DNA of 64,000 nucleotides, from NCBI GenBank assembly GCA_947683425.1, contig CANTUQ010000106.1:5765001-5829000 (forward strand). Direction: 5' to 3'. Below, one piece after another: positions 21,687 to 33,138 of the stretch (its first letter is position 1; each line of letters opens with the position of its first letter). The stretch is from Excoecaria cochinchinensis. Taxonomy: Eukaryota > Streptophyta > Magnoliopsida > Malpighiales > Euphorbiaceae. The notes under the pieces are model-generated. The model saw only the letters and a program-made list of their open reading frames with translations. It searched no databases and was not told the DNA's origin. The translations under genes were made by a program, and so were the position numbers.

Positions 21687-22445
21687 CATCGTGGTTATAA
21701 AATCCGTACACGTAACTGCTTCTTGATCTCCTTTAGCCCCAAAAGAATATCTTGTGGAATTTGCTCCTCACAAACAAATATCTTTGCCCATTATTTGTTA
21801 GCTTTTGTTCCATTCCCATTCTCTCATCTTTCATTTTCCATTATGGGTTTTATTTGTCTCCATTTTAAAATAAAATATACAATTTATTTTTCTATTTCTC
21901 ATACACACCTGAAATTATGTTTTTACTTGTCTTTATAATTCTACAATTTCAATTTTCAATCTTTATCAAACTAACTACATGCCTAACATCAACACTACGT
22001 ATGTCTACTTCTTTGTCTCTTCAATTCGCTATTAATGGTTGAAAATTCTTATCTAAATCGGATACATGAAATTGTTCATAATTTAAAACTCGAAAAACTA
22101 TCTTATTAGATGTTATTAAAATATATATTTGTAATTTGAATTTATTGTTTTTATATGACCAAAATGTATGGAATTTACTTCAAAAAATAAGCAATAATTT
22201 TACCATTTTACTTATTATATCATATTTTTTGTCAAAATTTTAATTATTAGATTATAAGAGTTAATTAATCAGAAGCAAGAAAACTTATTATAAAATCGAA
22301 ACTTAAAAACTTTTACGTGACTGCTATATTATTATAATATAGGCTATTTTTTTTATAAGGACTAGTTATTTATTTACCAATTATATACTTAATTATACTG
22401 TAAGTATGTATATGTCTATAGGTGTTTAAAATTGAAATTATATAA

Positions 22446-22791
22446 TGATAGAATTTGAGTACGCGCATAATTCTAATTTGAATAAAGTTACAATACAGAT
22501 ATAATTAAGTAATTTAATCTATATCAGAAATAGTCTGAATTATACTAGAGATAAGTTTCTACCATTTAGAATCTCTATAAATAGATAGGAGATCTAAGTA
22601 TTTGGTAACGAGAAAACGTATGCGCCGCAAGACTGCTCGTTCTCACTTACAGTTTTTTGTCTTAATCTTTCAGAAGATTTTAGATTGTGAAATAGCTGTT
22701 GTTATCCCGCATGTAGATAAAAGTCAAGCCAGTGACCAAAAACAAACGGGATTCTTGTAGACACTGCCGCAACGTTTCTGCGCTACAAGAG
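22446..22791 (+). repeat. 5' LTR of the copia element, first part
   Basis: Matches the 3' LTR at 34122-34549 through blocks such as GGTAACGAGAAAACGTATGC, GTTTTTTGTCTTAATCTTTC and CCGCAACGTTTCT. A possible TATA box CTATAAATAGATAGG lies at about 22573-22587. Interrupted after 22791 by a 2,573-base solo LTR; the LTR resumes at 25365. Confidence 0.88.
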
Positions 22792-22889
22792 TGTGACGCG
22801 CGCCGAACTCCGAGGCGCCCCGAACCGCCCGCTTTTAGGAATTTCGGGATAAGATTCATAAGAACTTGTAAGAAATTACAAGTGCGTCC

Positions 22890-23245
22890 ATTTTGGGCAA
22901 CAAAGAGATTTCTTGGAGTCGTCACCCAATAGAATATTGGAAAAAGTCGTCTAATCTCAGTGAGCCTAAAACAGCGCTGCTATGTCCATTATAGGCAAGC
23001 CGGAGGTGTCTTGGAGACTTCCACTCCAATGATAGGATGGTCCTCTAACCTCACGCTTAGGCAAACCAGAAGTGTTTTGGAGGCCTCCATCCTAATAGAA
23101 TATTAGGAGGGTCCTCTCGCCTCGTGACACCTAGAACTGTGCAATTTTGAGCCTTTTACGGGGCACAAAAGGTGTCTTGGAGGCCCCATCCCAACAAAAT
23201 ATTGAGATGGTCCTCTCGCCTCGTTGAGCCTAAAGACCAGAGAAG
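22890..23245 (+). repeat. Degenerate ~100-base tandem repeat in the solo LTR
   Basis: About four units with the frame TCTTGGAG...CCCAATAGAATATTGG...GTCCTCT..CCTC, at roughly 22900, 23000, 23075 and 23170 (TGTCTTGGAG, TGTTTTGGAGGCC, TGTCTTGGAGGCCCC; GATGGTCCTCTCGCCTCG). They are short inverted CCAATA...TATTGG modules in series. Confidence 0.7.
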
Positions 23246-24819
23246 GTTCGGAACTTCTCATTTATTCATACCTTGGTTAAATTTATAATTAAGTTTTGAA
23301 CTTATCGTTTCATCTCATTTCTCATTCAATTTAATGCATTAAATTAAAGCGCAAATCATCCATTCAAGGAAAGCGGTAAATAAAGCATAATTAAAATAAA
23401 ATGTAAAAAATTAAATTACAACAAAACTAGAGGCGGAATACAACCCCAATTGTAAATTGCCAGCGATTCATACATAAATCGGGATATGTGTTAGGAGTGA
23501 GTACATTGATCCTCGCATGCATATTTATTACAAAATAATTTTGAGATGTCAATTTTTATTTGTCAGGAAAATTGGACATTGGTTCTCATTTTACAAAAAT
23601 CCCAATTTAATTAATAAAAATATTTAACCATTTTTATTAGCGAGATAATATATAAAAAGGGTATTATTCACGATAACGATATAATTTAAAATAAAAATAG
23701 GATAAAGTCTAGAAAATGAACCCGGGAGAAGACCCTTAGGTCTTTACAGTAGCTTCTACATCAAATAGCTCCAAATCCACCAAATAAGTCAAAAATAAAA
23801 ACTCACAAAAAATAAAGGACATGTTAGTGTAAAATTAAAGAATCAAAATAAGTATGAAATTAAATGATAGGGAGAAAAATGGAAGAAATTGCATGAGAAA
23901 ATCATTAAAAACAAAAGAAGAAAAGAAAATGAGTTAAATGGGGAAAGGAGGCCCAGGGACGGCCCAAAGCGTGTGACCGACAGGCGTCCCTGGGCGCGAT
24001 AGGCGGGCGTAAGGGCAACCTTTGACGGCCCGTCGCTCGCTTGAGCGACGACCGTCGGTGGTCCTTATGCCCGTCGGTCGCCTCTGTTCCAAAAAAAACA
24101 AAATTTTCTTTTTGTTTTAATTTGAATAAAAAAAAAGGATTTTTATACAAGAAATTACTAAGAATAATTAAATTCAAAATAATAGACCCAGAATGTTTAC
24201 TCTCGGATTTTTACCTCGTGAAGGTGAACGTTGCAAGATTTTGACTCCTCGAGTTCTACAAGGATCGGATTGTGATCACGCGATCTGGAGAGATTTTTAG
24301 TTGCAAAAATTTTACTTTGAAAAATAAACCAAGAGAAGGAAATTATTTTCTCTTTCTTGGAATTTTGACAACGATGAATATCCGAATTAGCTAGATTGAT
24401 AAAAATGAATGGATCTCGTTTCCTCATATTAGTGTAATTCACGAATAAAATAAAATAAAGAAAAATAAATTTTGAAAGAAAATTCTTTTTGTAGAAGTTA
24501 AAATATGAAATTTCTGTGGAAAATTGCTAATCTTTAGTTTTCTAAAATGTTTTCTAATCAAGAATTTCTCAGCAAATTTTTCAACCCGTAAAACTGAATT
24601 CCCTTCCCCTATTTATAGATTTAGGAAGAAATTTCAAATAAATTTAAATTTGAAGAGTATTTTCCGAAATCAAATCAAAACCAAACGATTTTTAGAATAT
24701 TCCTAAAATCAAATCTAATATTTAAAAATATTTGAAAAGATTTGGGAAATTCAAAAAGATTTAAAAGATATTTTGTAAAATCCTTCAAAATTTGGAGAAT
24801 CTGGCGGTTCAAACAACCA

Positions 24820-25165
24820 GATCACCGACGGACGGGCTGCCCGTGGATTACCGACGGGCGTCGATCGCAAGGGGCACCAGCAGTCATTTGGCTGACGGGC
24901 CCTATATGTGGCACAGAGATGAGAGACGGCCGTCTCCCGCGAGGAACGGGCGTCGCTTAGGCGAGTGACGAGAGCCGCTCAAACGAGCGACAGGCGCCGC
25001 TCAGCCAAGCGACGGCTCCATTCCCGAGCGATGGGTGTCGCACAGGCGAGCGACGGGCGTCTCTCATTCGAGCGACGGGCTCCCTTCCCAGAGCAATAGC
25101 CGGCGCTCAACATGAGAGACAGGCCTCTCGCGTGAATGACGGGCTCTCCTCCATCAACGGGCTGC
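24820..25165 (+). repeat. GC-rich GACGGGC / GCGACGG minisatellite-like array
   Basis: About a dozen 25-30 base units around the core GAGCGACGGGCGTCGCTC, each partly palindromic, in a GC-rich island inside the solo LTR. A shorter related block is at 23945-24085. Confidence 0.75.
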
Positions 25166-25369
25166 CCGTCTGTGGAACCAAATGCCAATTCTCAAAGTTG
25201 AACTCTCTTCGACTTTGCGAAATCCCTCGTTTACCCAGAAAACCTCCGATCCTTATAAAACTGGAGGATGAACATTCACAACTTTCGTCCCATATCCGAA
25301 AATCGACGTTAGTTTCTTTATCGGGTAACTCTGATCTGGACTACCTCAGGACCCAGTGTCTACAAAGAG

Positions 25370-25431
25370 GTAGGTACCATTATTCTAATGCTACCTCCAT
25401 ATAAACTATATTTGCTATAATTTTCTCTTCA
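25370..25431 (+). repeat. 5' LTR of the copia element, second part
   Basis: GTAGGTACCATTATTCTAAT to CTCTTCA, aligning with 34488-34549 of the 3' LTR. It restarts right after the AAGAG duplication. Confidence 0.85.
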
Positions 25432-25432
25432 T

Positions 25433-25445
25433 TGGTATCAGAGCC
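25433..25445 (+). other. Primer-binding site (initiator tRNA-Met type)
   Basis: TGGTATCAGAGCC begins one base after the end of the 5' LTR. It is the standard primer-binding sequence of plant Ty1/copia elements. Confidence 0.92.
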
Positions 25446-25553
25446 ATTATTTTTGCGTCCTGGCATGTAGTTAAATAGATCTAAAATTTTATGTGTAAAA
25501 TTATTAGATCTAAAATGCATGAAACACAACAAAAAAAAATTAAATTTTGTGTG

Positions 25554-25556
<3 letters not shown>

Positions 25557-25599
<43 letters not shown>
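25557..25599. repeat. (AT)n microsatellite
   Basis: TA dinucleotide run in the copia leader between primer-binding site and gag. Confidence 0.95.
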
Positions 25600-25601
<2 letters not shown>

Positions 25602-25849
25602 CGGCTCAAAAATTTTGTTTGTGTACACTGCGATTCGAGAGGACGAACATTAGTGTTCAAAACACAAAACTAGAAGTCAAAATTTTTAATTTTTGACCTT
25701 ACCATTAGATTCACAGACCCCAAAAACCCCCCACCGGCCAAAATTCGGATGTCAGTATCTGCTTGGAAGGCGGCGCGTGGTTCACACGCACCACCATACG
25801 TTGGGCAGTGGCCCACACGTTCGCAAAACACTTGTCAATAAATGATGAG

Positions 25850-26150
25850 TCTTATTGACACGTAGCCTGATAGCTGATCGCCACGTGGCAGACTGTGGTC
25901 ATGCCACGTGGCTACAACGTGTCATCAAAGCGCCACGTGGCCCAATGAACGGGCAACATATGGCAGACTGAGGTGTGCCACGTATCGATGATGATGTGTC
26001 AAAAATGACATGTGTCCCAATGAGACACCACCCCGTGGATGACACATGTTATGTCACGTGGTGATGACGTGCACCATGTGGCATCAGCTGGACCAGTAGT
26101 TGCTTGACACGTGGCACACTGTGGTTGTGACACGTGGTTGGTCAAGTGGG
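25850..26150 (+). repeat. Cluster of CCACGTGGC-type (G-box) motifs in the copia leader
   Basis: CCACGTGGC or one-mismatch forms (CACGTGGC, GACACGTGGC, CACGTGGT, CACGTAGC, CATGTGGC, CACGTATC) occur roughly every 20-35 bases, about ten times in 300 bases, mixed with TGACACATG palindromes. It looks like a degenerate tandem repeat around a G-box/ABRE core. It lies between the primer-binding site and gag, where plant retrotransposons can hold transcriptional elements. Confidence 0.7.
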
Positions 26151-27379
26151 AGGACGCACGTGCTGGCGTGTGGGCACGTCTTCCTCCCTTCAGAGGTGCG
26201 TGTGGGCGCGTGCTGTTGTTTTTAACCACCTTTTTAGCTCCTATTTTTGTCAAATAAAATTTTAAAATTATTTATGATTTTTTGGTCATTTTTTCAAAAT
26301 TTTATTTTAAAAAATTTCAAAAATATTATAAAAAAAGGGTGTAGAAAATGTGTTTTATGCCTTCTGATATTTTTAAAAATTTTTGAAAAATTTTTGAGGT
26401 TCTGTCCTTACTTATTGATTAAAATATGTTTCAATTATGTATATTTATACATTAGTTTATAAATTTTTCTGTAATATATTATAGAAATGTTAAATAAGGA
26501 CACTAAATCTTTCTTAAATTACGCATAAGTTATTTTGAGAAATGTAAGAGTGCAATCAATAAGCAACATGAGAATGCAAAAAAAAGATTTGAACTTATGA
26601 TATTGATGCAATAGTGTATCATAAAGTACATGTGTAAGAGCAAATACAAGAGTGCATTTGGATTGGTGATCTGAGTATGAAAATGGAATATTTGTTTGAG
26701 TTTCCAAAAGGAAAGTGTTGAGAAGCAACACTAAATCTGTGATGACACTAACGAATGGACGTAGTGTGTATCGTCCATGATTTCATCAATGGACTTATGA
26801 GTTGCCTGATGAATTGATGAAGTTGGTCAAAGAAATAATCCCAATATCAAGAAAGATTTTATGAAATCTAGACTTCTACAATAGTTGATATAAGTGTCAA
26901 TTTGAGTTGGCGTTTATTTTTATTAAATAGAATTTATGTTTCCTATTGATATTTGACATGAGTGTCTTATTTTTTTTGGAATCATTAAATTTTATTTATT
27001 GGTTAAATAAATGCGTTAATTTATTATGATGGCATTTAATTTTATAATAAATGTGTTTGTTTTCATTGTTAATTGCCCTGCAATATTTTATGAGTAAAAT
27101 GATTGCATGTTTATTAAGTAGAGCCTTAATAAAAATTCCCTCATAAGTTTGAGAACTTAATAATCTAATAATTCAGATTTATTATACATAAAATTTTAAC
27201 CTGTAAGGTTGGACATTAGGATTTAGAGGGTAATTGGATACTATAAGTAGTCTTTTTGAATTTAAGCCTAATATAAAATTTTACTAGGTTATTATTTCAG
27301 ATGCATAGTAAATTGCATGCGTTGTCTTATTTCCCTTAAAAATGTGCAATATTATTCCATTTGAGATCCGAGAATTCTA

Positions 27380-28025
27380 ATGAATACTGCTTCCAAGTCA
27401 ATTGGCGCCCTTAGTAAAGTTATGAAGCTAAATGGTAATAATTATGAAATGTGGAATATGAAGATCTAGTATGTGCTTGAAGAGTAAGAGACTCTTGAAC
27501 CCTCAAGTTCGGTTATGGCTGAACTTGAGGATGGCACTATAGCCCAGTATAAGCAAGACAGAGATGCCTATGTTGCATGGAAAAAGAAGAATTTTACTGC
27601 TCGAATCATCTTGCTAAGTGAAAAAGGATGACGACATCACTAAGCAATTCCGCAAGTATCAAAATGCAATGGATCTGTGGATCGTTTTGCAAGAAAAGTT
27701 CAGAGGTGTGTCTCTGACTAAGTTTCGATCATCAATGATCAAATTTGATACATAATAGAAAAGGTATGATTATTCGATGCAGAAACATCTAAGAGAGATG
27801 GAAAAGAATAAGTAAACTTAGTGAATTTGATCATAAGTTGACTAACGAGCAGCAGGTTCAAACTACTATTCGTTCCTTAGCCGAGACTTAGGAGCATATG
27901 AAGATGCAACTAACTCATATGGATAATTATAAAGACATTTGAGGATGTCGCTTGTCATTTGGAGCTTGAACGGGGACAGTCTGGTAGCGATTAAGGTCAA
28001 TACCATAGTACATATGGCATAGTCC
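27380..28025 (+). pseudogene. Copia gag remnant
   Basis: ATG at 27380 followed by SIGALSKVMKLNGNNYEMWN, the N-terminal gag motif of copia elements (LNGxNYxxWxxxM). The frame then breaks within 25 codons (TAG, TAA). Further in-frame pieces include YKQDRDAYVAWKKKNFTARI and later W-containing UBN2-like segments up to about 28000. Non-functional. Confidence 0.8.
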
Positions 28026-28159
28026 CGTTCTGGTGGAATGAGTTCTATCTAGAACAACAAGATAAAAGTTTCAAAAGTAGGGATAAGGAAAAGGCTCAAG
28101 AGCTTGAAAAACAAAAGGAACAGAATCACAAAAGGTCCAAAGGCAAAAATGAGGTAAAA

Positions 28160-28360
28160 GTTTCAAGAGATAAATGTTTAAATTGCCAACAGAAATGATA
28201 CTATGCAAGAGATTGTTGTGTGCCTAAAAAGATATACTATTCTGACTCAAGAGTGAGTGAAATTTATGTATCTAATTCTGAATTTTATCCTTTGTGAGTG
28301 ATAGATTCAGAACTAATGGACCATATAACAACGGATCAAGATGCTTTTGTTATGAAATTT
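28160..28360 (+). pseudogene. Copia zinc knuckle and protease remnant
   Basis: KCLNCQQK-stop-YYARDC at about 28177-28220 is a CCHC zinc knuckle with the G replaced by a stop and H replaced by Y. At 28305-28345, DSELMDHITTD corresponds to the protease active-site region DSGATDHIT, with the catalytic-loop residues changed. Confidence 0.65.
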
Positions 28361-28539
28361 AGGCTCTGTTCTTGCTTTTTTTTTTGAAATTTGTTTTCAA
28401 TTTACATTTTGAGGATAACATTATACGCTTATACTTCCTGAATGATTTTATTGTTATGGATGTGTACCATGACCATTTGTGTAAAACTAATTTTTACTTT
28501 AATTTTCTTATTTTTTCACATAGTTATGAGAACAATGTG

Positions 28540-28813
28540 AAATTAAGGCATGCTAAATTAAACTATATTGGACAAGACCGAATGAGACGGTTAGTCAAAC
28601 TAGGTTTAAGAGGTGATTTAAATAAGATTGAATTGCCCACGCGTGAGCATAGCCTAAAAGGAAAAACTAGTTCGAAAATCATTCGAAAAAGGTATTAGAG
28701 CCAAATTTCCATTGCAGTTAGTTCATTATGACGCATGTGGTTAAATGAATGTGAGGGCAAAGTATGAGACCTACTATTTCATCACATTTATATATGACTA
28801 TACTAGGTATAGT
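28540..28813 (+). pseudogene. Copia GAG-pre-integrase and integrase, first part
   Basis: LRHAKLNYIGQDRMRRLVKL corresponds to the WHxRLGHI.. pre-integrase block of copia polyproteins (W lost, H kept). LVHYDACG, one stop, then YYFITFIYDYTRYS corresponds to the integrase core start (HSDVCGP...FIDDYSRY). It is interrupted at 28814 by a solo LTR and resumes at 30449. Confidence 0.8.
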
Positions 28814-30443
28814 TGTTGGGTTTCAACGGATTAAATCAACATCAACGCAGCGGAATAAAATCGAAACCCGAAACAGGATCCAAGTATTTTCGATTGATTC
28901 AAAAAGGAAGAGATTAAAATTACTAACCTTTAGAATGATATTAACTCCTTTAATCCGGACTGAAGACGCTGCCTTTAACACGAACGTCCTCTATCGGTAT
29001 CCACACGCACGATCAAAACGAACAGATGTCGCAGGGGTGCTAGCTCCCTTTTGTGCGAATGGATTTTATTTTCTGTCTTTCTCAAAGAACAATGGTGGCT
29101 GGTTTTCTTTTCTTTCTTTTCAAAGGTGAAAACGTTAGGTCTGTTTTCTTTTCTTTCTTTCTCAAGGATGATGATCAATACAGCCACTCTAATCCTTGTT
29201 ATTTAGAATAACGTGATTAGTGTTTTTATTAGGGTTAAACTCTTTTTATTAACATATATCCCATATATAACTGTATATATATTTCAAATCCTTTTACTCT
29301 TAGGAAAAGATAAATGAGGATATTATCTCTTAATTCAAAATTAAGATATAATATATATATATATACATATATTTATATATATATTTTTATTTATTTATTT
29401 ATTATTCTAAATAATAAGAAATAATATATTAATACATATTATTATCTCATATTCAAAATAAGAGATATTTATATGCATAAATATATATATATAAATATGT
29501 AATTTCGAAATTAAATATAAACACCTATATTTATATTTTATTCCGAAATAACCCAATAAAATCCATTCTGTTCATTTTGCTCTTGGTGTGTGACCCAATA
29601 GGTTTATATTATGTTGGCAGTGGGCCTAATCCCATAAAAGCCCACAAGTCATAATTGGTCTCTAGCAAGACATTATGACTACCCAAATAATATAAATATC
29701 GTTAGTCCGATTTTAACCTTGCAATAGAACATGTTATTATCCTTTTGTCACACGATATCTTGTTTGAACATAAGTCATGGTCCATGTCAAACTTAAATTG
29801 TTCAAACATATAATTTCTCGATCACCAAGTAGACTGATAAATTCAAATGACATTGATCACACTATCAATTCATTTGAGCACGGCCATGCATTTTACAGTC
29901 CTACTTATCGAGGGGCCCAATAGATATCTCTCTCATAAGAGAGGGACAAATTCCATCTTGATTATTCACTTTCCTCCGCATAATTCTCATTATGTCCGAT
30001 CATAAACTTTATAATTATCCGATTAAAGATAACGTTTGATTATGTCAAAACATAATGATCCTTATGTAGGAAACTATGATAACCTCAGGTCAAATGATTC
30101 AATAATATATCTATTATAAGATCACTTATGACATTAACCCATGAAGTGATCTTATAGTGGGTCTATCCAGTACTTTGTTCTCTAGCAAGTACATATAGAT
30201 TTGATTTATATCAACATATATAATCATCCCATGATTATCAATGCAAATCTATACTAGTTTTAATTTATCTTTATGCCCTTTATTGATAAATGACTAGGGA
30301 CAACATGAATAACATTGTTATTCATAAATATTACAATAATGTAACATGCCAATAATATCAATGCGAAGAAAACCATTATATAAATGAAAAAGTAATGATT
30401 ACATCAAGGTCCAAATGTTTGGCCTAGGGCATAACCACTAACA
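28814..30443. mobile_element. Solo LTR nested in the copia integrase
   Basis: 1,630 bases with ends TGTTGGGTTTCAACGG and GGGCATAACCACTAACA, flanked by a perfect 5-bp duplication ATAGT (28809-28813, 30444-30448). TG...CA ends, the AACGCAGCGGAATAAAATCG leader block near 28853 and the lack of any internal domain mark a solo LTR, probably copia-class. Its strand is uncertain. An open frame of 121 residues at 28764-29129 crosses the left boundary and is not a gene. Confidence 0.85.
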
Positions 30444-30448
30444 ATAGT

Positions 30449-31050
30449 CATGTCTATTTAATTTCTCACAAGTCAGAAGCATTGAGTTGCTTCAAGACTT
30501 ATATAAGTTTAGTTGAGAATCAATTAGACAAAAAGATCAAAGCTTTAAGAACTGACAGAGGTCGGTGATATCTTACAGATAAATTTAAAAATTTATGTGA
30601 TGAAAAATGATTGAACATCAGTTGTTCATTGCTAGAAATCTACAACAAAATGGTGTTGAGAAAAGGAGAAATAAGACTCTCCTAAATATGGTTAGATCTA
30701 TGATGGTGGAGGCAAATTTGTCTATCTCCTGTTAGAGAGATGCTTATTGACTGCCATATATGTTCTGAACCAAATGCCCTCAAAATCTATCACTTCCACA
30801 CCTTATGTGTTGTGGACTAGTCGACAAGCTGACCTAAGCTAGTTATGACCTTTAGGTTATAATACTTACGTCCATGATACCTTAATTTGGTAAATTGAGA
30901 TCAAAAGATAAAAAGAGTATCTATGTGAGATATTCTGATGTATCAAAAAGATATATTTTCATGGGTGAGCAAGAAAATGGCACTGTGACAGAATTCAGAT
31001 CACGAATCGTCATATTCTTAGAGAATAAATTTTCAAAGTTGGGCGATGTG
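30449..31050 (+). pseudogene. Copia integrase, second part
   Basis: It resumes in the integrase core with VYLISHKSEALSCFKTY-like text, then KIKALRTDRGR (conserved IKxLRSDxGGE, second catalytic Asp region), then degraded C-terminal integrase (KRRNKTLLNMVRSMM type, and the PSKSITSTPYVLW type near 30778). Several stops. Confidence 0.8.
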
Positions 31051-31499
31051 AATTAAGATTTTACTTTTTATTAATCTCAGGAAGAGGAAACATCATGATC
31101 ACTCCATTCGAGTGGGAGGGATTTAGAGGAAGAAGGTTAAGACCCTCATCCTCTAAATGATCCTGATGTTCGAGACCTGATTTGAGTGGGATTATTCTTG
31201 ACTCCAGTGGGAGTAAAGAACATGGTATTCTTGACTCCAGTAGGAGCATGGAACATGGTCCCAGTGAGAGCATTATGAATCACAATGAATATATGAGACA
31301 TGTTTATCAAAATTCACAACTGAAAAAATATAAAAGGATAAGTGTTCTATGCCGACGATTTAAAATCGAAAGCTTGAATGAATCCCTTTTGGTTACCCCA
31401 CAAGACAAGAAATAGCATAAAAATTTTAAAAGGTTTTTTCATGCCCATTTAATGAAAAATGGATTAAAACAATGGAAGAAAAAATGGTATCCATGAGAT

Positions 31500-32282
31500 C
31501 AAACCATGTTTGAGAACTAGTTGATCTACTGGAAGGACACAAATTGCGAATAAATGGATTCTCAAAGTAAAGCGAAAGGCTGATAGAGGTATCAAAAGAT
31601 ATAAAACTCAGCTAATCACTAAGTGATTTACACAATAGGAAAAAATTGACTATGGAGAGACTTTCTCATCTGTTATAAGATTTACATTTATAAGGTTGAT
31701 TTTGGCCATAGTGGCAAGTTTGGACCTAGAGGTTCATCAAATGGATAGGAAGACTGCTTTTCTCAATGGAAAATTGGATGGAACAATCTATATATTTCAT
31801 CGAAAAAGGCAGCAAACATAAAGTTTGCTGATTGACGAGTTCAATCTATGGCCTTAAACAGTTTTCAACACAATGGTACTTAAGACTTCATCATACAATC
31901 ATGTCGAATGGGTTCAACATGATTGATGAAGATCACTGTGTTTATAGTAAAAGCTCTGAAAGTGAATTTGTCATTTTGGCATTGTGTGTAGATGACATTC
32001 TTAAAACTGGAAATGATAAATGGTACGTAAATGAAATCAAAGATTGGTTATCATTCAACTTTGAAATAAAGGATATGGGTCATGCATATTACGTTCTTGA
32101 AATTAAAGATTTCAAGAGATCGTTCGAGAAGATTGTTGTCTGTTTCTAGAGAGAAATATATCAACAAAAACCTTGAACAATTTAATATGCAAAACTGTAA
32201 ACCCATAGATAACCCTATTGCCAAGAATCAGTTTCTTAGCAAAGATGCGTGTCCTAAGAAGCTAGAAAAATTGAACGTATGA
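31500..32282 (+). pseudogene. Copia reverse transcriptase remnant
   Basis: 31555-31800 reads WILKVKRKADRGIKRYKTQL, then DYGETFSSVIRF, then DLEVHQMDRKTAFLNG (the RT block usually read LDVKTAFLNG). 31832-32149 reads SIYGLKQFSTQWYLR (usually GLKQSPRQWY), DHCVYSKSSE and ALCVDDIL (catalytic YVDD box with Y to C). 32155 onward continues with VSREKYINKNLEQFNM. Frameshifts lie at about 31830 and 32150. It ends abruptly after MYTMLCTTHDICYAEGMV-like text at about 32370. Confidence 0.88.
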
Positions 32283-32404
32283 GTAATGTTCTATATGCCA
32301 GTGCCCTGTGTAGTATTATGTACACAATGTTGTGTACAACACATGATATATGCTATGCAGAGGGCATGGTAAACAGATATCAACCTCTAACGAGAGATTG
32401 TTTT

Positions 32405-32850
32405 AAGAGACACATTAGATTTTGAGGTTTTCGTAGAATTTAATTAGTATTGTTATATTTTATGTAATCCCTTAATGTTATTATTTGTGAATAATAACCA
32501 AAGTTCATTGTTAGCAATACATGAGTGTGAATGTTTATGTGTAAATATTTACTGTTATTTGTATCAGATTGAGCATGTCGGACAGAGAAGTAGCCTACTC
32601 ACAAGGGTGTTTACTTTAGTTTTGTCAATGAGTTGGCAAAAACTAAGATGAGGTAATTTTTAAACACATGAGAATACTCGAGAGCCTGTTCAAAATAAAA
32701 GTGTCGTCTTGCAGAAATTACAAGATGAGTCTTGTTAAGATGCGAGATAAAGACATACATAAAGTTGTATGCTTTGCATTGAGATCCAAATAAGGATTGT
32801 ATGGAATCCGATAGTTAGTTAAATGTAACTACCATATTCTTTCTAAAAAG
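32405..32850 (+). repeat. Copia 3' non-coding block, displaced copy A
   Basis: About 445 bases from GAGACACATTAGATTTTGAG to CTTTCTAAAAAGCCAAAAG. It is almost identical to 33117-33565 (copy B). Copy A sits between RT and RNase H, where it does not belong; copy B is in the normal place after RNase H. Confidence 0.88.
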
Positions 32851-32854
32851 CCAA

Positions 32855-33138
32855 AAGTTGAATTTGTCACTTTCTCAATTGCAGTACAAGAGACAGTTTG
32901 GCTAAAATGGTTTGTGAGCCATTTAAGAGTAACTGCCTCAGAGGTACCAGTGGCAGTCTATAGTGACAATCAGTCGTTGATAGCTTATAGTAGAGCTAAG
33001 AATATCTACATTAAGTATCAATATACGAGAGATATTGTTGCACGAGGAGAAGTGAACTTACAGTATGTTTCTACGCATGCAGATCCGTTGAGTAAATCTG
33101 TAACGAGATATTATTTTGAGAGACACATTAGATTTTGA
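32855..33138 (+). pseudogene. Copia RNase H, C-terminal part
   Basis: EFVTFSIAVQETVWLKWFV (normally EAEYVALSEATKEAIWL), YSDNQSLIAYSRAKN (catalytic D in the CDNQSAI box), KYQYTRDIVARGEV (H of the HIDIRYHFIRE box changed) and THADPLSKSVT (conserved ADxLTKxL). It is followed immediately by 3' non-coding copy B. Confidence 0.82.

Larger units (their letters stand above)
22792..25364 (+). mobile_element. Solo LTR (probable Ty3/gypsy type) nested in the copia 5' LTR
   Basis: A 2,573-base insertion that starts TGTGACGCGCGCCGAACTCC and ends CCCAGTGTCTACA. It is flanked by a perfect 5-bp duplication AAGAG (22787-22791, 25365-25369). It has TG...CA ends but no internal retrotransposon domain, so it is a solo LTR. 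It contains four degenerate ~100-base tandem units at 22900-23240 and a GC-rich array of GCGACGGGCGTCGCT-like units at 24820-25165. A related LTR lies in the opposite orientation at 62196-63682; it shares the end TGTAGACACTGGG/TGCAGACACCGG and the start TGTGACGCG. Confidence 0.85.

Noticed and set aside
21424..21938. Poly-Asn and poly-Tyr containing frames
   Set aside because: Translation of the (TTA)n microsatellite.
28764..29129. 121-residue frame as a gene
   Set aside because: It crosses the copia integrase/solo LTR boundary at 28814, so it is a chance fusion.
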